Assembly: GCF_963678975.1 (NCBI RefSeq)
Contig: NC_089274.1
Location: 6,746,001 to 6,810,000, forward strand
Length of the DNA: 64,000 bases
Origin: Dysidea avara
Taxonomy: Eukaryota; Porifera; Demospongiae; Dictyoceratida; Dysideidae
Direction of reading: 5' to 3'
In this document: positions 36,166-48,745 of the stretch, one piece after another
How positions within the stretch are numbered: the first letter of the stretch is position 1
Layout: each line of letters begins with the position of its first letter
The notes under the pieces: model-generated
Database searches by the model: none
What the model was told of the DNA's origin: nothing
What the model saw: the letters and a program-made list of their open reading frames with translations, nothing else
Made by a program: the position numbers and the translations under genes

Positions 36166-37689
36166 ACACTTAGATGCCAAAAACTTTTCACTTTTTGGAT
36201 GAATAGCAACTACAGAACTGCACTTGGAAGGGGTGGGGGACGGTGGGATAGCGGGGAGAGAGGGATTGGACTTTTCTGTTCATTGGAGAGAAAGAGTTAC
36301 ATGTATTGAGTTATACATCTAGCATATGCAGAGGAGGAAATTGGTGAGTTACTTGTTTTTGGCCATAACTTGTATAATCCTTGGCCAGTGGTAAAAGCCA
36401 AATGAAGGATGCCTACTACAGCACATATCCACTTTCAACAACGTTAACTAGCTGAGGTCATGTATCACTAAAGTAACCAACTACTTAAACTCATATATAT
36501 ACTCTCACACACGGGAAAGCATAATAAGTGTGAGAGGGTAAATAATGTAATATGTTCGTATTGTATCCAAGTATGAATGTGTATGCATCACAACACAGTG
36601 ATCACAGTACCACTAACACAATCCTAGTGATATACTCCTTAGACATCCTGGGTTGCTGATGAGAGAAGACGTTCTTCAGTCCAACCAGCCATATCAGGTA
36701 TTGATCTGATGGCTTCTCCTTCAAGTTGTTGTGCAGTATTTGAAACTTCAAAACCACTGTATGTTCCTCTTCTTTGGGTAGCTGGTCCCTCACACTCGCT
36801 CATTGAAAAATCCCGTCTACAAAAACCATAAACAAACATTAAGATGTAGTCGTCTAAAAGGAAAATTTCAAACTGCATGTTGTATTAGAGTGTTTTGAAT
36901 GCATTACAGGCATGTAGGCAAATGCTCTTTTTCATTATGTTTTACTTCTACAATGAATTTAAAAGTCCTTGTACTTGTATAGGAGGATATACAGATGTGA
37001 AACAGATGCTCATAATTATGGAACATTCAAACGCTGAAAATTTAGGCAATAAACATTAAAACATGTCGCAATTTTGCCATAAAAGGACCACATTTTCAAT
37101 GACACTAGTTTTCATTGTTCATAAACTATTTAAGGAATTCTAACAGCCCATGTTCAGAACTTCATCTGTTATTCAGTGACAACCTGTAATTTCCCAAGCA
37201 CTTTGTACACTTTAGGACACAAAAATATGCATGCATCTCATGATCATCACAATGTAATATTGCACTTCAGTTAAGTATCCAGGATTTCCTGCATATAGGT
37301 ATATCAAATGGGATCCTTGCAATTTAAAAATTCCCATTTTTTATATTTATTAAGATTTGACATACCTACACCTGTCCAGGCAACCTTGCATACTTTTAAA
37401 TAGGTTTGGTTTGATTTCATGAAGTAAAACAAACATGGGGTCTTCTCTGCCTGGCATGCCTGCAGTACTACAAACACAGTCCTAATACAATTACACCTAC
37501 ACATATCTAGCACATACTCGGGTATACAACCCTACCATAGCAATGATAGCATGAGATAGTATGCATGTATACGATACACTACACTCTGTGCCCCCACACA
37601 CACCTACACTCGTCCCACACACATCCTCACTCACTCATATAAATGTACATACCATACACACACCCATACTTATACATACAAGTATAAGG

Positions 37690-37810
37690 GAATTTCAAGT
37701 TCGATTAGGAAAATAAACAAGGGAGGTCACCTACATCTGCAGATATGTTAGTGGACATTTAATCACCTTCAGTCTTCGTTTCCTACTTTTTTATGATCCC
37801 TAATTGAACT
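37690..37810. mobile_element. Decayed relative of the 27085 foldback element
   Basis: Shares AACAAGGGAGG, CTGCAGATAT, TAGTGGACAT and the end TTTATGATCCCTAAT, but most of the right arm is missing. Confidence 0.55.
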
Positions 37811-38239
37811 TAAAATTCCTTATGCGTGTTTGTTTACTTTTTTTGTAACATTATTAAGACTGGTGAACCCACTCGTACCACATCAAAAGTAAGGATGGTG
37901 CTAGGGAGCAACCCCAGCCCCAGCTATCAATTACTGACTTTAAAGTGAAGTGGCTATTACGCTTCACTTTCAGCTATGTTCAGCCTATTCAGTGCTACAT
38001 ATGAAGAGTTCATAATAGGAGAAGCGCCTCTACAATTAATCCACTCACCACGAAAAATGCAGAAGATTCATGAGCCCCAATTATCAATTACTGACCTGAA
38101 AGTGAAGTGGCCATTACACTTCGCTTCCACTTATGTTCAGCCCGTTTCACAGTATTACAAATGAAGAACAGTTAGAGAAGCATTTCTGCAATCAAACCAG
38201 CTACCATAGAAAATATGGATGATTCCTGTTTACAAACGT

Positions 38240-38680
38240 ATGGGAGTCATTGCGCCACTGCGAATCGACACCTTGGGGTGTCAGCAAAAAGAAGTGGGAC
38301 ACAAAGGAAGACAAAGATAAGTCCATGATACATGCATTGGTACGTACTGCAGTATGCCAAAAGGCATGTCTTCGGACGAAGCAACATCAAACAGTGAAAA
38401 GTCAAGCCCATAGCCTTAGCCATTATTGAGTTACACTTGTCTGAAGGCATCATGTCTGAAGGCATCAGGTAGGCAGGCAGTTAGTCAGTAGAAAATTTCA
38501 TAATCTATTGGGTCATACTAGGCACTTTTGGGCTTGGTTATACCTAACCAATACTGCCAAGGTGTCAGAATGGTGAAGCTGGTTTTTGGGTCAGGTGTAT
38601 TTTTGGCCAGATAAACCCAAACCTCCATGATCCCTAATACACAGTACCACCGTACTGTATGATACCACATGATTTCCATA
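38240..38680 (+). repeat. Dispersed repeat, copy in KAT2 unit A
   Basis: CAAAAAGAAGTGGGACACAA, GGACAAAGATAAGTCCATGAT and AAGTCAAGCCCATAGCCTTA match 61.14-61.6 kb and, in reverse, 26.35-26.93 kb. No coding frame. Confidence 0.6.
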
Positions 38681-41600
38681 CATACCTCTGGACCGCCCAT
38701 GTTAGTTGACTCAGAGTAGCAACTATCTGTGAGGCCAACTCCAGCAAGTCTTGACCTACATACATAAGAATTATTCTATAAACAAGCCCATTGTACACAT
38801 ACACAGAACCTTAAGGGATTGTACACACAATTCATCTGAAAAAATATAACTTTTAAGACTGCTAATATTGAACAGGAATGATCATACGCATAACCCCCTC
38901 CCCTAAGGTAATGAATACCTGAGTTAATATTCACAAAGTTGTGAGCATCACATCCCCCAAATGTTTTCTCACACAGCTACTGTACGTGAAGTATCATAAG
39001 AAAAAATGTACACAGTTAGACGCGATTGTTTTATTAGAGTATATTTGTTAAATTATTTTTGTACAGATCAGGCTTTACAGGCTCCTTGAGCCTTCTTCAC
39101 CTGTAACACAAAAATAACTGATTCATCCCCTCCCCCATGCACGCACACACACATGTACGCACGCACGCGCACACACACACACAGAGTACAGCATAACATT
39201 TACTACCTTCTATTTTTGGTTTCTTTGGTGGTGGTTTGCTGCTGTCATCTTGCAACAGTACCTAGAGCTGAGTGAAGCTAGACATAGACAACATACAGCA
39301 TGCCATCAATACTAGACAAGTGTGCATCACCTGAAAAAAATGCTTGCTGACAAATTCTTCAGGAAACAAAATACCTTGAATGTTTACAAACAAAATATCC
39401 TATAAGTTTCTATTGAGCCACTAAACTGATTTTGTTATATGGGAAAAATTTAAAAATACCTTTACACCATTTCAAGTGTGACAGGTGCTACGTTTTTGAC
39501 AGGATAGACTAAAATCATGAGATTCATCAAAGCCAAAAATTGTGTAGGACTAAGTGATTTATCCAGGTACTACGTGTACCTTGTTAGCAGCATAGAGACA
39601 TTCAGAATTGGTATGGGTTAGAGAGTAATCCAATGGTGATTGGTTACTGCTTGAGAAAAACTGCACATGTATACTAGAGAACTAATGGTGGCCAAATTGT
39701 TATGATAAATGACTTGCTTAAACTAATACCAATTGCTTCAGAAAAACCAAAATTGCTTTCTTTCTTAGTTCTGGTATAACCAACAAACACCTCTGTTATG
39801 AGAACACAACTAATGGTTGTTAAACTGTATCAAATTTTTAAAATATCAGTATAGTTACGTAGTGGTTTCAGACTCATTCACCATTTTCTATCTGTGATTC
39901 TTTTTTTTTTCCTGAAGTGGTCACAAAAAAAACAAACTTGGAAAAGATGCACTCTCATAAGCAAAATACCTAATAATTTATGCATTTGTCCAACAATAGG
40001 TACTATAATACTACATACAGCTCACCAGTTCTAGCTATAGGATGATATCTAGGGGAGTCAGAGCTGGACAACTCCTGGGTGAATATCTGTGGTGGTCCTG
40101 ACCCTATCCCTGCTGGAGAACCAACACTGGTGAAAGGGCGGCATTGGTGATGGTGTCATAGTCTTTTTTTCCAGGCCCTGAAGCAGTGGGATCATGTACA
40201 TGAACTGACGATGACATAGCAGGGGAAGACACAGGAACAGTGATGGGGTCTTGAGTGATGCAATGGCCGCAGGTGCCTGGTTGAAATCCTCCTGCCAAAT
40301 TCGATAACTATTAAATAGCTCTGCTTCCAACAGAGAAAGAAACCTGCCAAAAACAACACTGGTCTAGCACATGCTACTGAGAAACTGAATAGCTCTACTT
40401 TATTGCTTTACTAATTAACACATCTGCTGGCATGTGTACCTTAAATATAAATAAATAAATAAAAAGCCACCAACAGTTAATAAAAGTTGCAAGGGCAATG
40501 ATTTTCTACTGTGAACAACATGAGGAAACAAACAAACAAACAAAACAAGATTTCTGTCTAAGGACACCTGTGCATACATAGAAGCAAAGAAACCATTGAG
40601 CAAGAGGATATCAATACACCTGTAAATATTAAAACATGGACTGACTTATTACCCAGAAAAAATGTTGAACCTGTTTCCAGTAGTGCTCAAAAGTTTTCTA
40701 GACTTTACACTAAGCAACTGGAACCCCCTGAGTAATATGAAAGTACAGAATACTAGAAGTTCAGAGAATCATGCAGTAAAATGCAATAGGTCATGAACTG
40801 TGTGACATAAAAATTATTTAGATTAACAAAGGAAATTAGATTATTAGATTATATTAGCTTCCACTGCCATGTGACATAACAACTTCCTGACCACCACATC
40901 CTCTGGATGATAAATGACGTTATAACATGGTAAGTTGACTGAAATAATTAAATTTTCATGTGAATTAAGATAAAGGCTGGTTTCCATATAGCCGCAAACT
41001 GCCTACACATTGCCTGCAATTACTACCAGGTCTTGACGGGGGCACTTTAACGAATATGGAAACATACCTCTCGGGTATCACAACAACTGTGCCACAGCTA
41101 CCGTAAAAGTTGGGAGAGGTTCAACCTTCCCGGCTCTTCTGACATCGCAGGCAGGACAATTAGTTAATGGAAACAAACACTGCAGTTTTAACTGGGAAAT
41201 TTCCTTGTGCTATTTAGGTTAATTACAGAGCCATACATGAATTGATTAACTGAATGAGCACCATCTCAACTATCTACGGCATTTTCTATCTACGGCATTT
41301 TCGTCATTTAAGATTTAATAGTTCCTAAAATTCCCATTAAAGATGATCAAACAACCCAACACTACAACATACCAGGCATGTAATGACAGTTAGTTGAGGT
41401 ACTTGTAAATGTTACATTGGGATGTAACTAAGTGTCCATTACAACCGGCCAAACCTTGACTTGCTCATTAGCTGCCTCCAATCACAGTGTTCTTTTTGAT
41501 CAAGCCAAGTGACTGGTATTTTCTGTAGGATCATAATGAAGTGTGATACTAGTCTATACACTTTAGTAAATTTAATGAGTTGTATAATGTCCAATATCAA

Positions 41601-41824
41601 CAGAATCACATAAGGCATATCAACAATAGATACAGCCATACTATACACGACACTATGATAACAATTTCCAAACTTATCCACATGTTCAATGGCTACATTA
41701 AGGCTGTGAAAAGAGTTATGCATGGGATACTACTATTGTGTTAATATTGTTTTAAGGGTGTGGTAACTGCTATAATCGTGTTCCCATGAACAACACAAGA
41801 CCAACATTTATTATCACACATATC

Positions 41825-41912
41825 ATTTACATGGCGCGTGCGCGTGCTTGCATGTGTGTGTGTGTGTGTGTGTGCGTGCGTGGGTGCTTGCGTGCATGCA
41901 TGTGTGTGCAAT
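41825..41912. repeat. GT/GC-rich simple repeat
   Basis: Alternating purine-pyrimidine run (GCGTGCGCGTGC, (TG)n, GCGTGCGTGGGTGC). Similar short runs lie at 33.79-33.82 and 39.14-39.18 kb. Confidence 0.9.
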
Positions 41913-42164
41913 GTTACAATAAGTACCTGACAGTGATTAAGTGAACAGAGTATTGAATACATTGTACATTATATAAGTACATATGTATTCTTAGAACAAG
42001 ACGTAATATTATTGTAGAAGGATATATCACCTGCGTGTCATAAGACCCTGCCAGAAAAAAACTATAGCCAATTAAGGCAAATATAAACTTGTTTACAGGA
42101 CACAGCCCATTCAGCCTTATTTGCTTACCAAATAAGACTGATAGTAAAGTGAAGAAGATGACAT

Positions 42165-42641
42165 GTGGTTTTTAAGCATATGTCAACTTTGTGGTCACAA
42201 GACTACAACAGGTACCTTGAAGGAGAAGGTGATGCATGGACATGGAGATCCAGTCCATCTGTTCTAGGTGCAGAACATCTGTTATCAACTTTTGCTGGTA
42301 ATGGAAATGGCAACCAATTGTTTTACAATCTTAATGCATTAAATTATTGGAAGTTAATGAAGCACATGTATTATAATAGTTCTGGAGCACCTAGAATAGC
42401 ATTCTATGCAACTTGCAAACTTCCAGAAATAAGAAAGTTAAGTTACTGTTCTATGTCAGCCATTATTACTACTGTTATACTGTCCATGGTCAACACACTA
42501 AATATGGTATACCAGTCATGGCCAACTATCCTTGTACTCTTTTTTAATAGCCATATTACACAGATTAGCATGTGCAAAATTAAAAATCTTTTAAGTAATC
42601 AAAACTCTTTAAATTTCACCCCTAATACATGTTTGAGATAG
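42165..42641 (+). CDS. Unrecognised 158-codon open frame
   Basis: An ATG-to-TGA... style open frame closed by TAG at 42639-42641 encodes 158 residues, starting MVFKHMSTLWSQDYNRYLEG and including WTWRSSPSVLGAEHLLSTFA. The second half is more hydrophobic (IITTVILSMV, LVLFF). It resembles no family I know and lies opposite an intron of the KAT2 unit B relic; unit A has no counterpart seen. It is long for a chance frame in DNA this AT-rich, but no promoter, splice site or repeat structure supports it. It could be a fragment of a mobile element. Confidence 0.25.
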   Translation: MVFKHMSTLWSQDYNRYLEGEGDAWTWRSSPSVLGAEHLLSTFAGNGNGNQLFYNLNALNYWKLMKHMYYNSSGAPRIAFYATCKLPEIRKLSYCSMSAIITTVILSMVNTLNMVYQSWPTILVLFFNSHITQISMCKIKNLLSNQNSLNFTPNTCLR

Positions 42642-42713
42642 CATTGCAAGGCATTCCCACTGTGTATATGCACCTACATGCAGGGGTGGCAAAACTACAT
42701 ACATCCTCTAATA

Positions 42714-42954
42714 CCGGGGTTTTCAAGTCCGTTGTCCTATTATAATTGCGCATGCGCTAAAAACCTACTAACCGAAGGGCCATTCACTGGTGATGAGTCA
42801 CAACAACACAGTGAGTAATAGTTTTACCACATTTACAATCATCCATCATAATAGGGCACACACAGTTACCTGATCTCACTTGAATCTGCCATATCTTTCG
42901 CACTGCTAAGCGCATGCGCCAAAATACATAGGACAACGGACTTGAAAACCCCGG
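42714..42954. mobile_element. MITE, TA-flanked, with CCGGGGTTTTCAAG ends
   Basis: CCGGGGTTTTCAAGTCCGTT...GTCCTAT at left is mirrored by ATAGGACAACGGACTTGAAA...CCCCGG at right, with inner GCGCATGCGC arms; 241 bp with TA at both borders. Confidence 0.9.
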
Positions 42955-43056
42955 TAACATGTAGATAAACTGTGAGATTGACCCCCACTACACATATGTC
43001 ATTATTAAATCACTCTCATACCCACAAAGGACATGGTAAATGCTGTGAACCACTCA

Positions 43057-43158
<102 letters not shown>

Positions 43159-43697
43159 TCAAGTAGTTATGTAGTATCTGAAACTTCAAAACCCCTGTAC
43201 GTTCCTCCTCTTTGGGTAGCTGGTTGCTCATTGAAGAATCCCGTCTAAAGAAAAAAATTTTATTCCATAATAAAAATGTAAAAGATGTATCTTAAAACGT
43301 CAACTTTGCTTGAAATATAGTGTAAGTATGTTATATTAGAGTGTTTGGTCATGACAAATATCAACATGGAATAATAGGATATGAAATCCATTTACTGACA
43401 ATAAGATCATAAAGTCCAAATAGGGACCTCATTTGAGCAACACAATTGGTTGTCTACAAGATTATTTATGGAATTTTGTTCAGAAGTTTGTTTTGTCTGT
43501 TATTCAGTGACATGTGCGTAATTTCCCAAACAATCTTAACACCTCAGGAAATGAAAACATATGTAACCAATACACCTGTCCATCACAGAAAACCCTGCAG
43601 ACATTGCTGATAATACAATAATTAAGTTAGTTAATGGGTTTACAATGGGTTCTTGAATACCATGCTACATTTAGACAAGGAATTTAGGGTCGGTGCA

Positions 43698-44906
43698 CAG
43701 TGGCGTAGCCAAGGGTGGGCATGGGCGGGCATTTGCCCAACCATCACAGTTTCTTGCCCAACCATCACAAACTTTTGCCCAACCATCACAAGTAGCTTAA
43801 GATTCACACGAGGATTCACAGCAGCACACAAAACAACCCTACTTTAATACTGTAATTTAAAGCGTAAACGTGTACCTCATTTGTTGAACCTTTGACTTCG
43901 AAAAAGGGATCGAGCTCGGGATCGAGATAGATGGTGTATCACGTGATCCATTTCGCGGAAAATCCCTTGGAAAGTCCCTATAATTACACTCATGTAGACG
44001 CACGTGCCACGCTCCTTGACGTGGTTTAAATTCGAAATTTAAAATGGAGTTGAAGCGTGGTACTGTACCTCTAAGTTACAGTTAGTGATAATCGTCAGTA
44101 GGATTCAGTGCGGATGGTGCTGGCAGCAAAAGATTCGTTTCAGTGGACCGGCTTGTCAAGCGTATTTTTTGATAAGGAAAACACCATAGCCTAACTTTTT
44201 TACTGCTGATGAAAGAAAACGGGAAAACGTACTCTTCTATATAACAATAATAGCAGATGTAAATGGAGCTGGAAATGGAGAAAAGGTCAAGTCATTATAA
44301 AGTGTCACGTGCACAATTTGTACTGATTAACCAAGTTGTGGTTTACACCAGATACAAGCAAAATGTACATTGGCTGCTATAAGTCTGGGACGAAGCTTTC
44401 CTGGCGTGCTGATATTTGTGATTATCTGGACTCATTATAGTTCATAAATTAGCGCCCCCCGGCCTTCATTTGGGGCCATGTGGCGTTTACTTGAAAAGCA
44501 TTGCATATCGCTGCATGTGGTGGTTGTTCTGTAAGCTATACTGCCAGTTGATTGTAGTAAATATGTGATGAACTATTTACGTTGTTGGTTCTTGTAGGTT
44601 CAGCAGTTTGATGTCACGTGATGCTCAGCTATGACGATCGTCAGTGGATGCATACCCTACAAGTAATAGAATAGCATAGCTACAGCTAGTAAAATGTTCT
44701 CATGCATGCAAGCATAGATCCTTTATACCCCTATGATGCAAGCAACATTTGTTTACACTATAGCATAGGTAGCTGTAGGCCTTGTGTGCATACACTTTTC
44801 ATATTTTTCTTTGATAAAGTCTCACATGAAAGTGAGCGTGTTTCTTGTGTGTGTAGTTAAGTTGATGTTATGCCCAACCATCAAATATTGGCTGGCTACG
44901 CCCCTG
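43698..44906. mobile_element. hAT-type element with 8-bp target duplication
   Basis: Starts CAGTGGCGTAGCCAAGGG and ends TTGGCTGGCTACGCCCCTG. Flanked on both sides by TCGGTGCA (43690-43697 and 44907-44914). The interior has internal tandem TTGCCCAACCATCACA units at both ends (43.73-43.79 and 44.87 kb) and no transposase frame, so it is non-autonomous. KAT2 unit A lacks it near 37.46 kb, so it arrived after the tandem duplication. Confidence 0.92.
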
Positions 44907-46705
44907 TCGGTGCATGTGCCTGCTGTATTACAAACTCAATCACTAGACACAATTACATCTGTAATCATACACATACTCAGGTATACAACCCTACCATAAC
45001 ATGAGATAGTATGCATGTATACGATACTGCCCCCACACACCTACACTTACATCCCCACTCACATACCATACACACACCCATACCTGTACATATACCATAC
45101 AATTCTCATACATACCTCTGGTAGTTGATGCAGTTAGAGTAGCTACTATCTGTGAGGCCAACTCCATTGGGTCCTGACCTACGTACATGAGTACACACAA
45201 TCTAAATAGTTATTCTGTTGACAATACAAACCTCTTGCATTGTACATGCACAAAGAACCATGAGGGATTGTAAATAAAATTCATCTTAAATAATATTCTA
45301 TTACTAAACTATATGCGTAACCTCCCCTAGATAATGAATACCTGAGCTAGTTAATATTCACAAAATTGTGAGCATCACATCCCCCAAATGTTTTCTCACA
45401 CAGCTACTGTACGTGAAGTATCACAAGAAAAAATGTGCACAGTTAGATGCGATTGTTTTATTAGAGTATATTCATAACTGATTCATCCCCTCCCCACACA
45501 CATAGCGTACAGTATAACATTTACGTAATTACCGTCTCTTTTTGGTGGTGGTTCGCTGCTGTCATCTTGCAACAGTGCCTGATCAGGAGTGAAGCTTGTC
45601 AACTAGAGCTGAGTGAACCTAGACATAGACAACAAAAATACCAGTGACAGCATGCCATAAATACTAGACAAGTGTGCATCAGCTGAAAAATGCTTGCTGG
45701 CAAATTCTTCTGGAAAACAAAATACCTTAGTACACCCAAGATACTGCATGTTTACAAACAAAAATATCCCATAACAAGTTTCTGTTGAACACAGCCACAA
45801 AACTGACTTGTTGCATAGGAAAAATTTAAAACAGCTTTACATCATTTCAAGTGTGACAGGTGCTATGTTTTTGACAGGATAGACTGAAATCTTGAGTCTC
45901 ATTGATGCCAAAAATTGTGAAGGATTAAGTGATTTATCAGGTACTATGTGCACCTTGTTAGCAGCATAGAGGCATTCAGAATGGCTATTGGAGAGTAATT
46001 TAATGGTTACTGTTTGAGAAAAACTGCACATGTATACTAAAGAACTAATGGTGGCCAAATTGTTATGATGATTGAGTTACTTAAACTAGCACCAATTACT
46101 TCAGAAAAACCAAAATTGCTTTCTTTCCCAGTTCTGGCATAACCAATGAACACCTAGTTGAAATTTGAAGGCCGTATTCTTCTGTTATGAGAACACAACT
46201 AAGCTGTGTCACATTTTTAAAAATATCAGCATATAGTTACATAGTAGTGTCAGACTCTTTCACCATTTTTTCTTCATTTGAAGTGAAAACTTGGAAAAGA
46301 TACACTCTCTCATAAGCAAAGCGCCTAATAATAATTTATATAACTATTTGTCCCACCAACAATAGGTACGTAACATGGTACTATATATATATAGCTCACC
46401 TGTTCTGGCTATCTAGGGGAGTCAGAGCTAGGCAACTCCTGGGTGAATATATGTGAAGGTCCTGATCTTATCTCGGCTAGACTGGTGAAGGGGCTCAACA
46501 TGGATGACATTGGTGACGGTGTCATGGAGTCTTTTTTCCTGGCCATGAGGCATAAGGATCATGTACACAAACTGACGCTGCTGTAGCAGGGCAAGACACA
46601 GGAGCAGCTAATGATGGGGTCTTGTGTGATCCATTGGTCTCAGGTGTCTGGTTGGAAAAAATCCTCCCACCAAATAGGATAGCTCTGCTTCCAACAGAGA
46701 GAGAA

Positions 46706-47687
46706 ACCAGCCAAAATAACACTGGTCCAGCACATATTATGAATAGCTCTACTTTACAGTATTAAAACACATCACTGGCATGTGTACCTCAAAAACAGCC
46801 AACAACAATCAATAAAAATTGCAAGGGCAATGGATTTTCTACTGTGAACAACATGAGGAAACAAACAAACAAAAACAAGATTTTCTGTCTAAGGACACCT
46901 GTGCATACATAGAAGCAATAAATATGCAAGAAAACCATTGAGCAAGAGGATATCAATAAAATTATATTGAAACATGGACTGACCTATGATCCAGAAAGAC
47001 TTTGTACTAGTTTCCAGTGGTGCTCAAAAGTTTTCTAGACTTTACACTAAGCAACTGGAACCCTGAGCAATCTGAGAGTACAGAAGACCATAAGTTCAGA
47101 GAATCATGCAGTAAGATGTAATAGGTCATGAACTGTGTGACATAAAATCATTAGATTAACAAAGGAAATTAGACCCGATTATACTAGCTTCTGACATAAC
47201 AACTTCCTGACCACCGCATTCTCCTATGGCATGACATTCCTGGATCATGACAAATGACGTTTATGGCGTGATAATGTTGACAATGTTGAACGAAATAATT
47301 ACATTTTCATGTAATTATCTAGTAAATACATTTCCTGTATATACAATACACAATAATTATGTTCTGTCAGCTGCTTTGTTATGGCAAACATAGCACATAT
47401 GGAACTTGGCAAAAAGACATGTATATACGACTAAAACTGTTATTGTATTGACTGCACCTCAAACCTGCATGGTCTGTTTGGTGCTAAGAATTATTAATGT
47501 TATGCAGACACAACTCTAAAGGCTGTTTATTTGTTTGCAAAGGGAGGCCATTTCTTCCAGTTGCTCATCATTATTACTATTACGCTTTAATGTAGCTCTC
47601 AAAAAAGGACTACATAAACCAAACAGTGCTTGTAACATTGTTAATAACAAATCTACCATTTACGCATCTATATACTCCTGAACTAAC
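46706..47687. other. Paralogue of 40.34-40.95 kb plus unassigned intron
   Basis: The first 600 bases match unit A (CTGTGAACAACATGAGGAAACAAACAAAC, CTAAGGACACCTGTGCATACATAGAAGCAA, TCAAAAGTTTTCTAGACTTTACACTAAGCAACTGGAACC). The match stops near 47.25 kb (40.95 kb in unit A), marking the edge of the tandem duplication. Confidence 0.6.
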
Positions 47688-48678
47688 TTGGGAAAGTTGT
47701 TTAGTAACAGTTTCTTCTCATGCTGAAGTCTCTCCTGCTCAACACTGAACCTCTCGATCAATTGCAGCTTCATGATAGGGAAGATGGTACTGAGGAGGAT
47801 GCAACCGAATATGTGAGTGGCCTCAAACTTTTGTAGGCAGTCACAGAAGATGGGAACGTGACAGAAGCAGAACCACCTGTGTTAGACACATTGTGTAAAA
47901 CCTGCACACACATCACATTGCCTGCAGGCATAGTAAAATTGGATGCTTTAAAAATAGTTGACTTTATTGTCCATACTTAGATGATAATTGTCTACCACTC
48001 TGTACAGTGAGATACTGTAATATGGGAAAGAACATTTAGCGGAATGGTGGAAACGGCGGAATTGGTGGAAACAACTAAATTGTCATTTCCAGATTACGAA
48101 CAGCCTAAGAACACTCATTAGTAGCGTGAAGACTCAATAACTGTTAGCTAGAGCTCACCAAAATTCTCTTGGAGCGCAAACTTGTACTAATGACCACCTT
48201 ACCGAGATAAAATTAATAACAGCCTTCGTTCCTCATTTAGTTTTGCTCATGAGTGTGCAGAAAGACAAACATATAGATACAAAGCAAATTCAGGAAACCA
48301 GCCATGTGCCCACAGCTGGCTGGAGTGAGTGTGCGTCTAGTTAAAAACTTAGAAAATTCTCTGTTACAACAAACATGAAAAACTCAGTAGCATACAATAA
48401 AACACATACTTTGGATGGTGGGTTTTTCAAAAGGCAGGGTACCCAGGTAACTTTGCTACTAACATATGTTTCCTCAAAAACTGAAACAAGAACACATACA
48501 TCCTCTTTGTATCTTGGTCCTTCTCCTCATTCTTCATCTGAACTAACAGGCTCTCCATGTTAATCACAGTACATACTATCCTATCCAAGTCTTCTGAACT
48601 TAATCCTCGTAAGTCATTGACATGTAGATCATATGTATGCTGACAAGCCTTAATTACACAAGTCGAATGAGTTGTACA
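47688..48678 (-). pseudogene. KAT2: KAT2 N-terminal (PCAF-N domain) exons
   Basis: Two open exons on the minus strand. The first, 48678 to about 48440 (AATCCAG acceptor), reads LRGLSSEDLDRIVCTVINME, then EEKDQDTKRMYVFLFQFLRK, matching the family's VSEEEMNRLLGIVLDVE and EDADTKQVYFYLFKLLRK. The second, 47876-47688 (CACAG acceptor, CCCAA|GTTAGT donor, phase 2), reads WFCFCHVPIFCDCLQKFEAT, then HIFGCILLSTIFPIMKLQL and LLLNNFPK, matching WLCYCNVPQFCDSLPRYETT...LTHFPK. The donor phase joins exactly to FLSLLEAE at 40343 (and to the decayed 46705). These exons have no stop or shift. The exon expected between them (NNFVQYKFSHLP...RINYW in the family) was not found, and no start codon is visible. As everything downstream is broken, I call it part of the same relic; a truncated product cannot be excluded. 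Confidence 0.85.
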
Positions 48679-48713
48679 CTGGATTGTCTGAATGTGTTTG
48701 GCCACTATGGGGG

Positions 48714-48745
48714 CATAGATAATTAACTCTCGTTAATTATCTATG
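48714..48745. repeat. Perfect 13-bp hairpin
   Basis: CATAGATAATTAA, six-base loop CTCTCG, TTAATTATCTATG. It sits just upstream of the first recognised KAT2 exon. It may be a very short element; no role is apparent. Confidence 0.7.

Larger units (their letters stand above)
36610..40343 (-). pseudogene. KAT2: KAT2 middle block, unit A: linker exons and start of HAT domain
   Basis: Exon relics: 40343-40026 (TTGGCAG acceptor; FLSLLEAELFNSYRIWQEDF, family FLSMLEEEVYSQNSPIWDQDF; a later 1-nt shift), 39261-39207 (VLLQDDSSKPPPKKPKIE, a basic NLS-like stretch), 38755-38686 (GQDLLELASQIVATLSQL; family GDIPMELINEVMSTI) and 36816 to about 36610 (KEEEHTVVLKFQILHNNL then [16 protein letters not shown] and PRMSKEYITRIV; family [27 protein letters not shown]). 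Exon phases 0 to 1 and 1 to 2 agree at the two inner joins. A 10-nt insertion (GAGTGTGAGG) near the start of the last exon shifts its frame, and its donor is lost. Tandem paralogue: unit B, 41455-46705. Confidence 0.88.
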
